In this document: in pieces, positions 16,663 to 24,467 of the stretch | Position numbering within the stretch: the first letter of the stretch is position 1 | How the letters are laid out: each line of letters starts with the position of its first letter | Source: a virus | Direction: 5' to 3' (one strand) | Virus record (IMG/VR): IMGVR_UViG_3300021376_000198 | Location: 1-33,517 of that record | Length of the DNA stretch: 33,517 nt | The notes under the pieces: generated by a model | The model's database searches: none | What the model saw: only the letters and a program-made list of their open reading frames with translations | Told to the model about the DNA's origin: nothing | Made by a program: the position numbers and the translations under genes

Positions 16663-16845
16663 CTAGCAGGTCTCTACAGTCTTGTCAACTCCATAAGTCG
16701 GGGGATGGAAATTACAATACTCATTAAAGGTAATTTTCATTTCCTTTAATGTAAGATTAGCATTAGCTGCTGCTTTTGGCAAGTTCCATTTGGCAGCAAA
16801 CAGCATTTCCATTGACTGTCTAGTTTCTGGTCTCATAAGATACAA
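16663..16845 (-). CDS. Small conserved-looking protein, 57 or 60 aa, possible helix-turn-helix
   Basis: It begins either at TTG 16845 (MYLMRPET) or, more likely, at ATG 16836 (MRPETRQSM). There is no clear Shine-Dalgarno for either. Residues 20-45 (WNLPKAAANANLTLKEMKIT, then FNEYC) resemble a small helix-turn-helix: helix, AAANANLT turn, helix. It is the first gene after a consensus sigma70-type promoter and a GNRA-capped leader hairpin, and it heads the tRNA cluster. An early regulatory role is possible but unproven. Confidence 0.65.
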   Translation of the reverse strand: MYLMRPETRQSMEMLFAAKWNLPKAAANANLTLKEMKITFNEYCNFHPPTYGVDKTVETC

Positions 16846-16859
16846 GTAAGATTTGAGGA

Positions 16860-16877
16860 GGGGGGATTGCTCCCCCC
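16860..16877. promoter_or_regulatory. Leader hairpin with GCAA tetraloop
   Basis: In minus-strand RNA GGGGGGA pairs with TCCCCCC around GCAA (a GNRA loop). The hairpin lies between the 16904-16932 promoter and the small gene. The 3' arm continues into CCTCC, which is anti-Shine-Dalgarno-like. There is no T-tract, so it is not an intrinsic terminator in this direction. Confidence 0.65.
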
Positions 16878-16903
16878 ACGCACCCCTTCACACGGACAAG
16901 AGT

Positions 16904-16932
16904 ATTATAAAACATTTAAAGCAACTTGTCAA
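16904..16932 (-). promoter_or_regulatory. Consensus sigma70-type promoter (TTGACA-17-TATAAT)
   Basis: On the minus strand TTGACA (16932-16927), exactly 17 bp, then TATAAT (16909-16904). The -35 box contains the TGA stop of the upstream 428 aa gene. Start near 16897. It would serve the small gene and the tRNA cluster with the unmodified host polymerase. Confidence 0.88.
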
Positions 16933-18215
16933 GCATCTATAATTTTATTTGTTTCTGGATCATTTAGATATTGAAGTGAATTATTTAATTGGTCTTGTTC
17001 ATAGTATAATTCCGATAAAGTTTGTCGGATTCCCCAAATTTGTAGAGTATATTTTCTTTTTAAATTTCTAAAAATATTACTTGTAATTATTCTTGGCAAT
17101 ATACTTGTAGTGCCCGAAGTGAGCTGACTTTCTGAAGTTACTAATGTATTCAATGCTGCTGTCAAATTTGCCTCTTGAGTTGGACAACTTGGTAATGAAA
17201 TGTATGGTGGAGGCCCTGGTGGAGTTACTACAGTAGTATAACCAACATTTGCCTCTACACCCCCGTTAGATGGTGCTTGAGTAACACCAATATTATAAAT
17301 TGTAACCCCAGCTCCAACTGTAGGTTCAGTAACAACAGACTTTTTAATTTTAATACCCTTTAAAAATGGATTCCAAGATTGGACAGAAGATGGATTTCCA
17401 GAATTATCATATACAATATAAGTTCCAATTCCTGAAGTAGTTGTTTGCATTATGCCGATAGCCTGTGGAATAAGTGGGTTACTTGTCATTGGAACTGGAG
17501 GTATAGATAGTGTCGTTGAAAAACCCAAAACGCTAAACTGAGTAAAACTTGTTGCAGTAACTGCAGCTGCTACAGCAATAGATGTAATAATAGTATCAAC
17601 AACTTCAATATCTCCCGTACTTCCTATCCCGATGGGGGAGAGATCAGCAACTGAAGTAGAAAACCCAACAATTGTTGTTGCACCAGCAAAAACACCTGAT
17701 TGAGAACATGTGATAATATTACCAACTTTCATATTGGAAGTTACCCCAGTTCCAGCAATACTCATAATTGTAATTACAGTTGATCCAGCACCGACTGTGC
17801 CAATAAAAGAACCACTTGCAGCATCAATTACATTTAAACTATGAGGTTCTTGATAATACTTAATCCCATGTAAATTTTTATTTTGTGTAAATGCACTATC
17901 AATTATACAAATATATGCTTCAGATTCAACACCTGTATCAGGATCAGTAGTAATCCCCGCTGATAACCAATTTTTTAATGTTCTGCATCCAGCAGTAATT
18001 CTGGCATCATATGCTAGTGCAACATTTTTAACGTCATTATTAACACTATCAATTTGAGTTTGAACTGATAAATCAAGTTTTTCTATTGAAGAATCAATAT
18101 CTTCCTTCTCAGCATCAAGAACAACTGCTCTCGATTTCATAAAATCAACTTGCTCAGTAATTTGAGCAGTAAACGTCGAGATTTTTCCTTTAATAGATTC
18201 TGAATTAGTAGCCAT
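16929..18215 (-). CDS. Unassigned tail/baseplate structural protein, 428 aa
   Basis: Not assignable to a T4 gene by eye. Residues 1-65 (SESIKGKISTFTAQITEQVD...SIEKLDLSVQTQIDSVNNDV) are polar and heptad-like, fitting a coiled coil. The middle (about 130-340) is Gly/Thr/Ile-rich beta sequence with short V-G-x-x-T-T motifs like those in the fibre proteins. The last 60 residues (NLKRKYTLQIWGIRQTLSEL, then YYEQDQLNNSLQYL) again look helical. It follows the 342 aa gene by 2 nt and is the last gene of the hub cluster before the tRNA promoter. A virion component such as a fibre adaptor is inferred from position and architecture. Confidence 0.75.
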   Translation of the reverse strand: MATNSESIKGKISTFTAQITEQVDFMKSRAVVLDAEKEDIDSSIEKLDLSVQTQIDSVNNDVKNVALAYDARITAGCRTLKNWLSAGITTDPDTGVESEAYICIIDSAFTQNKNLHGIKYYQEPHSLNVIDAASGSFIGTVGAGSTVITIMSIAGTGVTSNMKVGNIITCSQSGVFAGATTIVGFSTSVADLSPIGIGSTGDIEVVDTIITSIAVAAAVTATSFTQFSVLGFSTTLSIPPVPMTSNPLIPQAIGIMQTTTSGIGTYIVYDNSGNPSSVQSWNPFLKGIKIKKSVVTEPTVGAGVTIYNIGVTQAPSNGGVEANVGYTTVVTPPGPPPYISLPSCPTQEANLTAALNTLVTSESQLTSGTTSILPRIITSNIFRNLKRKYTLQIWGIRQTLSELYYEQDQLNNSLQYLNDPETNKIIDA

Positions 18216-18217
18216 AA

Positions 18218-19246
18218 TTAATTTTTAACGTCGTAATGATAACCAGCAATAGAATATTCTTCGTTGTTTCCAGGATAATCTTTTGGACTTTGACCTTCAT
18301 ATTCTGGAATTAATTTTTCTCCATCTGCACGTTCAGCAAATACATGATAAAAGCAATTAATTGGAGAAGATGATTTTAAATAAATTTTGTTGTTTTCTAT
18401 TTTTTCAACAACGATGTTTTGTTCTGTATTGATAGGGGTAATTGAAACAGTAATATTATCAGCATCTACAAACACTTCCCAATAATCTGGAAGATTGATA
18501 ATATTAGTATCTTTTATTTTACCTCTTATGTATACATCACTTGTGGGGGATTCCACACAAGTGTGTCTAAGTCTCCATCCCACTTTAGTTGGATGTTGGA
18601 TATCAAAATTTTTTTTACTGATTTCCAATCTAGTAATAGTAGGAGACTTAACTTCAGCTGCGACATTTAATGTTGCATTTTGTGCTGCTACTCCCGTTTC
18701 TGCTCGTGCTCCAACATCTGCTTTTGCACCAGTCTCTGCCTTAGCGCCAGTTTGTGTTTCTGCTCCTACCTTATTTCTGGTTCCAGTAGACACATAATTA
18801 CCAACAAATACTTCATTAGTAGTGACAGTCATTGCAGGACTTGACATAGTAATCATGTCACTGCTCAATAAATTAACTCCAACAGCTGTTGGAGGTACAG
18901 GAACATTTGCACTAATTACATGTGTAATTGCATTTGCAAGAATACCTGGGCCTGGATAAGGAACTGCGCCATCACCTAAAGCACTAATTTTTAATCCAGC
19001 AGTTAATGCTGGAACCATACCAGTTGGAACTGGTACTAAAGTTGTAGTTACTTCTGCAGGTTTAATGATATTGCAAAGTGCCGAGGTACTCAGAGGTTTT
19101 ACTAATTGACCATCAATATTCCCACCGATAACAACTGGGCCATTAAGAACTGTAGATCCTGGTGGCATCGTAGGATCTTTTGGCACAAAAGTTGGATCGC
19201 AATGCCCAACATACAGTCTCCCTAAAGCTAATGCTGCACCATTCAT
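18218..19246 (-). CDS. Unassigned baseplate/tail structural protein with hexapeptide repeats, 342 aa
   Basis: The N-terminal 140 residues are Pro/Val/Gly-rich (VPKDPTMPPGSTVLNGPVVI, ANVPVPPTAVG) and look beta-structured. Residues 160-189 are five six-residue repeats of (V/T)-G-A-(K/R/E)-A-(E/D). The C-terminal 140 residues form a mixed domain (WRLRHTCVESPTSDVYIRG, ...FYHVFAERADGEKLIPEYEG). The ATG at 19246 lies one base after the TAA of the needle-like gene, so translation is probably coupled. Its place directly after gp5 and the beta-helix protein suggests a spike-tip or hub accessory role, but no family is recognised. Confidence 0.75.
   Translation of the reverse strand: MNGAALALGRLYVGHCDPTFVPKDPTMPPGSTVLNGPVVIGGNIDGQLVKPLSTSALCNIIKPAEVTTTLVPVPTGMVPALTAGLKISALGDGAVPYPGPGILANAITHVISANVPVPPTAVGVNLLSSDMITMSSPAMTVTTNEVFVGNYVSTGTRNKVGAETQTGAKAETGAKADVGARAETGVAAQNATLNVAAEVKSPTITRLEISKKNFDIQHPTKVGWRLRHTCVESPTSDVYIRGKIKDTNIINLPDYWEVFVDADNITVSITPINTEQNIVVEKIENNKIYLKSSSPINCFYHVFAERADGEKLIPEYEGQSPKDYPGNNEEYSIAGYHYDVKN
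18680..18769 (-). repeat. Five 18-bp coding repeats (six-residue repeats)
   Basis: The units read VGAETQ, TGAKAE, TGAKAD, VGARAE and TGVAAQ. The pattern approaches the left-handed beta-helix hexapeptide rule, with Thr often in place of the aliphatic residue. It could form a short fibrous linker between the two domains of the 342 aa protein. Confidence 0.7.
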
Positions 19247-19247
19247 T

Positions 19248-19811
19248 TTAAATTGACTCCAAAAGTTTTAACAAATCAGTAAATCTACCTTCTAATGATG
19301 TAATTGAAGATGCAATGTCAGTCACCTCCACAAGTCCAAGAAAATTAGCTGCAATATTTGTAGTATGTTGTCCCACAAGTGTAGCAGTTTTTGATGCAGA
19401 AACAGTCACGTTAGTTCCTGTAATTGTTACATTGTCCGTAGATTTAATGTAAACATCGTTACAGCAACTTAAAAATATATTACCATCAGGATCTGCTCCG
19501 TTAGAATTTAATACAATATTTTTTGCGTTCAAATATATTGTGCCATTAGGGGCATCAAAAAGAATATCTCCATTATTTGCCCTTATCCATTTAGTTGGAA
19601 GATAAGGACCATTTTTTCCAACCTCAACATCAAAACCTACACTTTCATGAGATGTAGCATCACATGCCATAACATGCTTGCCATTTTTTAAATAAGCAAA
19701 TCCATTACCACTTTCAGTCAGTAAAGAATATTCAACTTCGCCTAATTTGGGAAGTGTATTTCCCGAATCCACTCTATACTTTTCATAAATTTGAGGATGT
19801 CCTATTGTCAT
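19248..19811 (-). CDS. Beta-helical needle protein, counterpart of the gp5 C-terminal spike, 187 aa
   Basis: The ATG at 19811 overlaps the gp5 stop (ATGA). A TTG at 19817 is possible but less likely. Residues about 75-150 run as short beta repeats: GDILFDAPNGTIYLNAKNIV, GNIFLSCCNDVYIKSTDNVT and ITGTNVTVSASKTATLVG. This periodic pattern is like the triple-stranded beta-helix that ends T4 gp5 and VgrG spikes. The N-terminus (KHVMACDATSHESVG) is globular and the C-terminus (ITSLEGRFTDLLKLLESI) helical. Because the gp5-like gene upstream lacks an obvious needle, this gene probably supplies it. That is inference from pattern and position. Confidence 0.72.
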   Translation of the reverse strand: MTIGHPQIYEKYRVDSGNTLPKLGEVEYSLLTESGNGFAYLKNGKHVMACDATSHESVGFDVEVGKNGPYLPTKWIRANNGDILFDAPNGTIYLNAKNIVLNSNGADPDGNIFLSCCNDVYIKSTDNVTITGTNVTVSASKTATLVGQHTTNIAANFLGLVEVTDIASSITSLEGRFTDLLKLLESI

Positions 19812-22006
19812 ACACAATCAACCACTTTAACTACTGTTTGTGCAATTCCTACTTGAGGTACTGTTGATACTCCAACTGGAGTAAACGCAAGCACTGGAAC
19901 AAGATTAGCTGCCGCACCGTTTTCACTATTTATTGTAACTGGCGGAATCTCTGATGCTGGACAGTTAGAATCTACAGTAACACTAAGAATTTCACCAGTT
20001 GGACCAATTTGAGTTGTGGTTGGACAATTACCAACAGTAACTGTAGTATTAGGATTATACCCATATCCAGGATTTATAACCTGTACACCAGTAACAATAC
20101 CAACATAAGGTTTTCCATCACCACCAACAATTGTAGATGGTGTTTGTTGAGTAGTTGTTCCAACTCCTACATTTGGCGGTGTAGTTGTTCCAACTCCTAC
20201 ATTTGGTCCAAATGGAAGTGGAAGTGTAGATCCATATTCAATTTGTACTGGATTACTTAAATAATTTTCTCCAGGTTGAACAATTACAATACTTTGAATT
20301 GGTGTACCTGGATTTTGAGGAGATCCTGGAGGATATTGTGCATTAGGTGCTATTGGGGGTAGGACTGCAATTGCTTGTGCTCCACCCCCAAAATCACATT
20401 CATCAATAATTGAAACCTGGGGTGGTGATATATAGCCGCTTCCAACATTATTTAAAATTGCGCCAATGACTTGACCTAAAGGATTTACAACAGCGGTAGC
20501 ACTAGCTCCAGATCCTCCACCACCACTAATTACAATCTTTGGAGCCCCACAAATAATTTTTTTAGGATTACAAGAATTTAAATCTAATTTAATATCACCA
20601 AGATCTTTTAATTCTTCTCCAATATTTCCAACAACTTTTCCAACATCCCCAACGTCTTTGACAACTTTTTTAAAGTCATTAACAACAGATCCAAAATCAA
20701 TACCTTGAGTAATTGAAAATGTTTGTGGTTTTGGACAAAACTTTTCTGGCTTTGCATATTTAAGAAGTTGATTAATCACTCCAATAAGATTTAATGATTG
20801 TTCCAACAAATTAGCTACTGATCCTAAAGCACCCTGTACAAGGGAATTAATTTGATCTAAAAGTGGTAAGATAATATCGTTAATTGCACTTAAAACTTTT
20901 GAAAGTAATTGTCCTACAAAGTTTTGAACAGCACATGCAGTTGGAGCAATTGCATTTCCAATAAAATTAGTTAATCCATCAGATACAAGATCTGGAAGTG
21001 ATATCCCTAATTGTTTAAATGCAGCATATATTGCCTCCAGGATAGTGTCTATTTTTTTACCAATTTCCGATTGTTTTGTTTTTGGATATAACCCCCCAAA
21101 AGTTAAACCTAATTTTTTACTTAGTTTTTCAAATAGATAATTCATTCCCTGCTTAATATATGCTGAAATATCTCCCGAAACAATGGCAGAAACTTTCCTA
21201 ATTTCTCCAGAAAAATCTGTAATTTTATTTCTTATTTTATCTTGATAATATGTGTTGGCAACATTTTGATAATTCCTTATTTTTTTTAGTAATGATTCAA
21301 TCGCTGCAGTAATTCTAGCAAATCTATTTTTATTACATAGAGATGGCTCAACTGTTTTATTATTAACTTTATCTGAAAATAATTTTGCAGCTGCAGGAGC
21401 ATCTTTTTCACCCTGTTCTGCTGCAATATTTTCTATGCCCGATTTATTTCCTGGCGATGATTGCCCTTTATCATTTGGCGATCCTTGACCAGTTCCAACA
21501 TTTTGTCCGCTATCTTTTTTAGGTGCTAATGAATTATGAGGTTTAGCTTGGTTTGGATCAAAAGGTTGAAGTTTTGATGATGAATTTTGTACTACTTGGT
21601 CTAAACTTACTGATTTAATTTCAGAAGATTTATATAAACTACCAAAGATAACTGGCTGTTGAGCATCATCTCCATCAAGAAAAAATCCCATCACAGTCTC
21701 ACCGCCCTGATAACTATGAGCCTTTCCTATTTTACCAACACCGTTAGATTCTCCAGGAGGAACTAATATGTGTGCCCATGGAAGTTTATCATCTGGTAGT
21801 TCATTAGTACTAATTGGATGATACCCAAAAATTCTTACTTTAACTCTATTATAATAAAGTTCTTCACCTTCTTTTTTCTTTTTAATATCTACTGCATCCC
21901 ACTTACTAGTTTGGCGAGCAGCAACTTGACCTACCCACCATACAAAACCATCTCTTCCAATGAAGTGTGTTCTTAATAATTGATTGGATGACTGATCTAA
22001 TAACAT
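19808..22006 (-). CDS. gp5: Baseplate hub protein gp5-like, without lysozyme domain, 732 aa
   Basis: The N-terminal 130 residues fit the gp5/VgrG OB-fold: FVWWVGQV at 21-28, NRVKVRIFGYHP at 53-64, LPWAHILVPP at 75-84, then GETVMGFFLDGDDAQQPVIF. A polar linker follows, then long amphipathic helical stretches (about 230-460). Gly/Pro-rich beta repeats with G-Y-x-x-(P/N) turns (SGYISPPQV, ENYLSNPVQ, GYGYNPNTTV) occupy about 490-690. The T4 gp5 lysozyme domain is not seen, and lytic domains occur in two neighbouring genes instead. In the virion it should sit below the gp27-like trimer as the membrane-puncturing hub. The ATG overlaps the stop of the 71 aa gene (TAATG). The assignment rests on the OB region and gene context. 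Confidence 0.8.
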   Translation of the reverse strand: MLLDQSSNQLLRTHFIGRDGFVWWVGQVAARQTSKWDAVDIKKKKEGEELYYNRVKVRIFGYHPISTNELPDDKLPWAHILVPPGESNGVGKIGKAHSYQGGETVMGFFLDGDDAQQPVIFGSLYKSSEIKSVSLDQVVQNSSSKLQPFDPNQAKPHNSLAPKKDSGQNVGTGQGSPNDKGQSSPGNKSGIENIAAEQGEKDAPAAAKLFSDKVNNKTVEPSLCNKNRFARITAAIESLLKKIRNYQNVANTYYQDKIRNKITDFSGEIRKVSAIVSGDISAYIKQGMNYLFEKLSKKLGLTFGGLYPKTKQSEIGKKIDTILEAIYAAFKQLGISLPDLVSDGLTNFIGNAIAPTACAVQNFVGQLLSKVLSAINDIILPLLDQINSLVQGALGSVANLLEQSLNLIGVINQLLKYAKPEKFCPKPQTFSITQGIDFGSVVNDFKKVVKDVGDVGKVVGNIGEELKDLGDIKLDLNSCNPKKIICGAPKIVISGGGGSGASATAVVNPLGQVIGAILNNVGSGYISPPQVSIIDECDFGGGAQAIAVLPPIAPNAQYPPGSPQNPGTPIQSIVIVQPGENYLSNPVQIEYGSTLPLPFGPNVGVGTTTPPNVGVGTTTQQTPSTIVGGDGKPYVGIVTGVQVINPGYGYNPNTTVTVGNCPTTTQIGPTGEILSVTVDSNCPASEIPPVTINSENGAAANLVPVLAFTPVGVSTVPQVGIAQTVVKVVDCV
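20151..20206 (-). repeat. Two direct repeats of 26 bp at 30-bp period in gp5
   Basis: 20151-20176 and 20181-20206 are identical, as read by eye. They encode a duplicated PNVGVGTTT(P/Q) turn motif in the Gly/Pro-rich region of the gp5-like protein. Confidence 0.8.
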
Positions 22007-22218
22007 TAGCTTTCGTAAATTCTACATTCAGATGCGTCTGGATTATCACTACAGTATAATTCAAACGGAGTTGGATCGTGTGTATCTTCTGGATACCGTT
22101 CACGATACCGTTCTAAACTTTCCAATTCATTTTCATAATATCTTCTACTTTGACTAGAGATTACTGGATCTTCTAATTTATTTTTATTAAATTGAATATG
22201 TTGATTGATATTGTCCAT
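22006..22218 (-). CDS. Small protein between gp27-like and gp5, 70 aa
   Basis: The ATG at 22218 overlaps the TGA of the gp27-like gene and has AGGAGG six bases upstream, which decides it over the TTG at 22221. The protein is highly charged (SRRYYENELESLERYRERYP) and ends with two cysteines in CSDNPDASECRIYES. No membrane segment or signal peptide is visible. Overlap on both sides with hub genes suggests a hub assembly factor or minor structural protein. Function is not recognised. Confidence 0.75.
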   Translation of the reverse strand: MDNINQHIQFNKNKLEDPVISSQSRRYYENELESLERYRERYPEDTHDPTPFELYCSDNPDASECRIYES

Positions 22219-23480
22219 CAATTTCCTCCTGATTTTAATTCATAAGAATCGCGTATCAGACTTAATAAAGTATAACTTTGATTTCCTTGAAATTTATGGC
22301 ACAGATTTGCAATCATATAATTACCAGTTTGTTGCGATTCAAATTTTTTGTTTAGTGAATTTGCAGTTGATTCGGGTATTCTGCATTCTATAACTTGTCC
22401 AGCTCTCAAATCTAAGTTGCATGGTATAACAATATTCAAAATTTGAGAGAATAATAAATTATATCTAACTGCAGCTTCTGCTTGATATTTAGGTAAGTTT
22501 TCTATAGTTTCCATCTTTCCATCTAAACTCAAATTACCAACATCTAGTGTGCGAACTACAAATCTTGATGTAGTATTTTCAATTCCTTCTGGCAATTTTG
22601 GATAATTGCTAGTTTGAGATGACTTTGATAGACTAGAGTATTTATCTTGTAACGTATATTTAAAAGGAATGACTTTATTATCATATAGACTGTAGAATAA
22701 ACTTTCATTCGTATACATTCCCATTCTCAATGAAGATAATATATCATTGTTCTTAGATATATTTGATGATAAAATTCTAAGTTTATTTTTAGGATTATAA
22801 GGATCTACTTTCTCAGTTTTTTCATATGTAAAAGAACTTTTCTGACTAATTAATTTATCTACACTCTTAAAAGTATAACCGTCTTGTGTTTCAAAAAATA
22901 AATAACCAGCAGTTCCAAATCCCTTACTTCCTACTGGAACTGCTTTCGGACAAAGCCACATTATTATATCAAAAGGTCTTCTAATGTTGCCAATGAAAGA
23001 ATACTTATTTACACTATCTTCTGTTACAAGTGTTTTTTGAGATTTTAATTGACTAAAAATTGATTTAACACTTTCATTTATTTTTCCATCAAATCTATTT
23101 TTAACCCTAGTAACTTCACTCACTAAAGTTTCTCGACTCACCATTTCAATGCTATAAGTTCCCAAATTAGATTTTTTATCTACTGATGCAGACCTAACAT
23201 ATAAACTTCTTTTAGCATCATTCAGTATCAAATTGTTATTAGAAGACGTTGTTGATATTCTGATATCTACTTTTTCCCCACCGTAAATATCAAATCCTTG
23301 TGGTAAATTTTTAATATCAACAATTGCAAACGTAGCCTTGGCAGTAATTGTGGGTGAAAGAACATCTTCATAATATTCAAATGAAGCTAAAGAATTGACT
23401 GATAAATCAATCTTTACTGAATTTCCTTTTAGAGGAGTGATGGTAAATTCTTCTACTTTATAATTATTTTCTGCTGACAT
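22218..23480 (-). CDS. gp27: gp27-like baseplate hub protein, 420 aa
   Basis: The length is close to T4 gp27 (391 aa), and the gene lies in the hub cluster upstream of gp5. Features consistent with a gp27/VgrG-type hub are a beta-rich N-terminus (FTITPLKGNSVKIDLSVNSL), LYVRSASVDKKSNLGTYSIE at about 90-110, and a C-terminal tudor-like part (NIVIPCNLDLRAGQVIECRI, GNYMIANLCHKF). The trimer would form the torus linking the tail tube to gp5. The ATG at 23480 overlaps the preceding stop by one base. The assignment rests on position, length and motif style rather than clear identity. Confidence 0.65.
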   Translation of the reverse strand: MSAENNYKVEEFTITPLKGNSVKIDLSVNSLASFEYYEDVLSPTITAKATFAIVDIKNLPQGFDIYGGEKVDIRISTTSSNNNLILNDAKRSLYVRSASVDKKSNLGTYSIEMVSRETLVSEVTRVKNRFDGKINESVKSIFSQLKSQKTLVTEDSVNKYSFIGNIRRPFDIIMWLCPKAVPVGSKGFGTAGYLFFETQDGYTFKSVDKLISQKSSFTYEKTEKVDPYNPKNKLRILSSNISKNNDILSSLRMGMYTNESLFYSLYDNKVIPFKYTLQDKYSSLSKSSQTSNYPKLPEGIENTTSRFVVRTLDVGNLSLDGKMETIENLPKYQAEAAVRYNLLFSQILNIVIPCNLDLRAGQVIECRIPESTANSLNKKFESQQTGNYMIANLCHKFQGNQSYTLLSLIRDSYELKSGGN

Positions 23481-24463
23481 TATCCAACATTAAAGGTAGT
23501 GTGAGTTAACAATACTTCTGTGAAGTTACTATAATTTTTATTTAGAGAGGTAGAAGGAGCGGTTGAAGCAACCTGTTGATTTTGTGTTACTTGTGATTGA
23601 TTATTTACTACTGCTATTAACTGACGGTTTTTTCCTGCAGATGATAATTGTTGAGGAATATTTTTTTCTGGTTTCTTAACATCAACTTTACTTGATCCCC
23701 CTCCAACATATTCAAAGTGTACATCATCATTTGGAATTGCCATCCATTTCCATCCATATTTCATTCCATTTTTTTTCATCCAATCATGACCTGCACCCAA
23801 TTCAATATCTAATGCAATACCAGCACCATGAGGAGATGCTCCAGGAGTAGCAACCACTGCATATTTTCCTTGTAAAGCTTTCTGATGTTCTAAACTTCTA
23901 TAAGCACTATTAATTATAATAGTAATACCTGCTTTATTAGCATCTTGCTTTGCTCTTAAAAATGCTTGAGCAGCATCAGGTCTTAAGTATGCTGTTCTTC
24001 CATACCAATATGGACCTCCTTCTGGAGATCCTGATAAGGTTCCGACAGATGTTAATTGATCTTGTCTCAATTTTCCATTTGTTCCATCAGGAGTATATTG
24101 TGATACAACAGCACCAGTTAATCCAGCTGCACCAACACCAGCAACTTTCCCCAATCCAAAAGCTTTTTCTTCTCTTTCTCCTGGAAGTAAATCTTCTTCT
24201 ATTTGTGATGGCGGAGCAGAAACTTTGTACTCGGGCGGTTCATATGTTGAGACTGGTTTTGCAGTAGGAACTCCCTCAGGTTTTTGTGTGGTTTCATAAT
24301 ACTTTTGTAAAGATACCTGAAGGCTTTCATCGAGTATACTTTTTTTAGCTTTTACAACATAATCTTTGCTAATAGATTCTGATGCCTTAATTAAATCTTT
24401 AATTAAATTATCTAAGTATCCTAAACTATTTTTTGTAAGTAAATCTGTTTTCAAATCTCCCAT
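23480..24463 (-). CDS. Baseplate-associated M15-type (VanY-like) peptidoglycan peptidase, 327 aa
   Basis: Residues 145-255 carry the D-Ala-D-Ala carboxypeptidase/endopeptidase M15 signature: SAYRS (186-190), SPHGAGIALD (210-219) and VHFEY (248-252). His212, Asp219 and His249 are the expected zinc ligands. The usual catalytic Glu three residues before the last His is Asp246. The first 100 residues are helical and polar with a Pro-rich linker, and the C-terminus is Gln/Ser-rich. There is no signal peptide, so delivery as a virion part is likelier than secretion. It sits between the lysozyme-like gene and the gp27-like gene, suggesting it cuts stem peptides during injection. M15 membership is firm; the virion role is inferred. 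Confidence 0.85.
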   Translation of the reverse strand: MGDLKTDLLTKNSLGYLDNLIKDLIKASESISKDYVVKAKKSILDESLQVSLQKYYETTQKPEGVPTAKPVSTYEPPEYKVSAPPSQIEEDLLPGEREEKAFGLGKVAGVGAAGLTGAVVSQYTPDGTNGKLRQDQLTSVGTLSGSPEGGPYWYGRTAYLRPDAAQAFLRAKQDANKAGITIIINSAYRSLEHQKALQGKYAVVATPGASPHGAGIALDIELGAGHDWMKKNGMKYGWKWMAIPNDDVHFEYVGGGSSKVDVKKPEKNIPQQLSSAGKNRQLIAVVNNQSQVTQNQQVASTAPSTSLNKNYSNFTEVLLTHTTFNVG

Positions 24464-24467
24464 TTTA

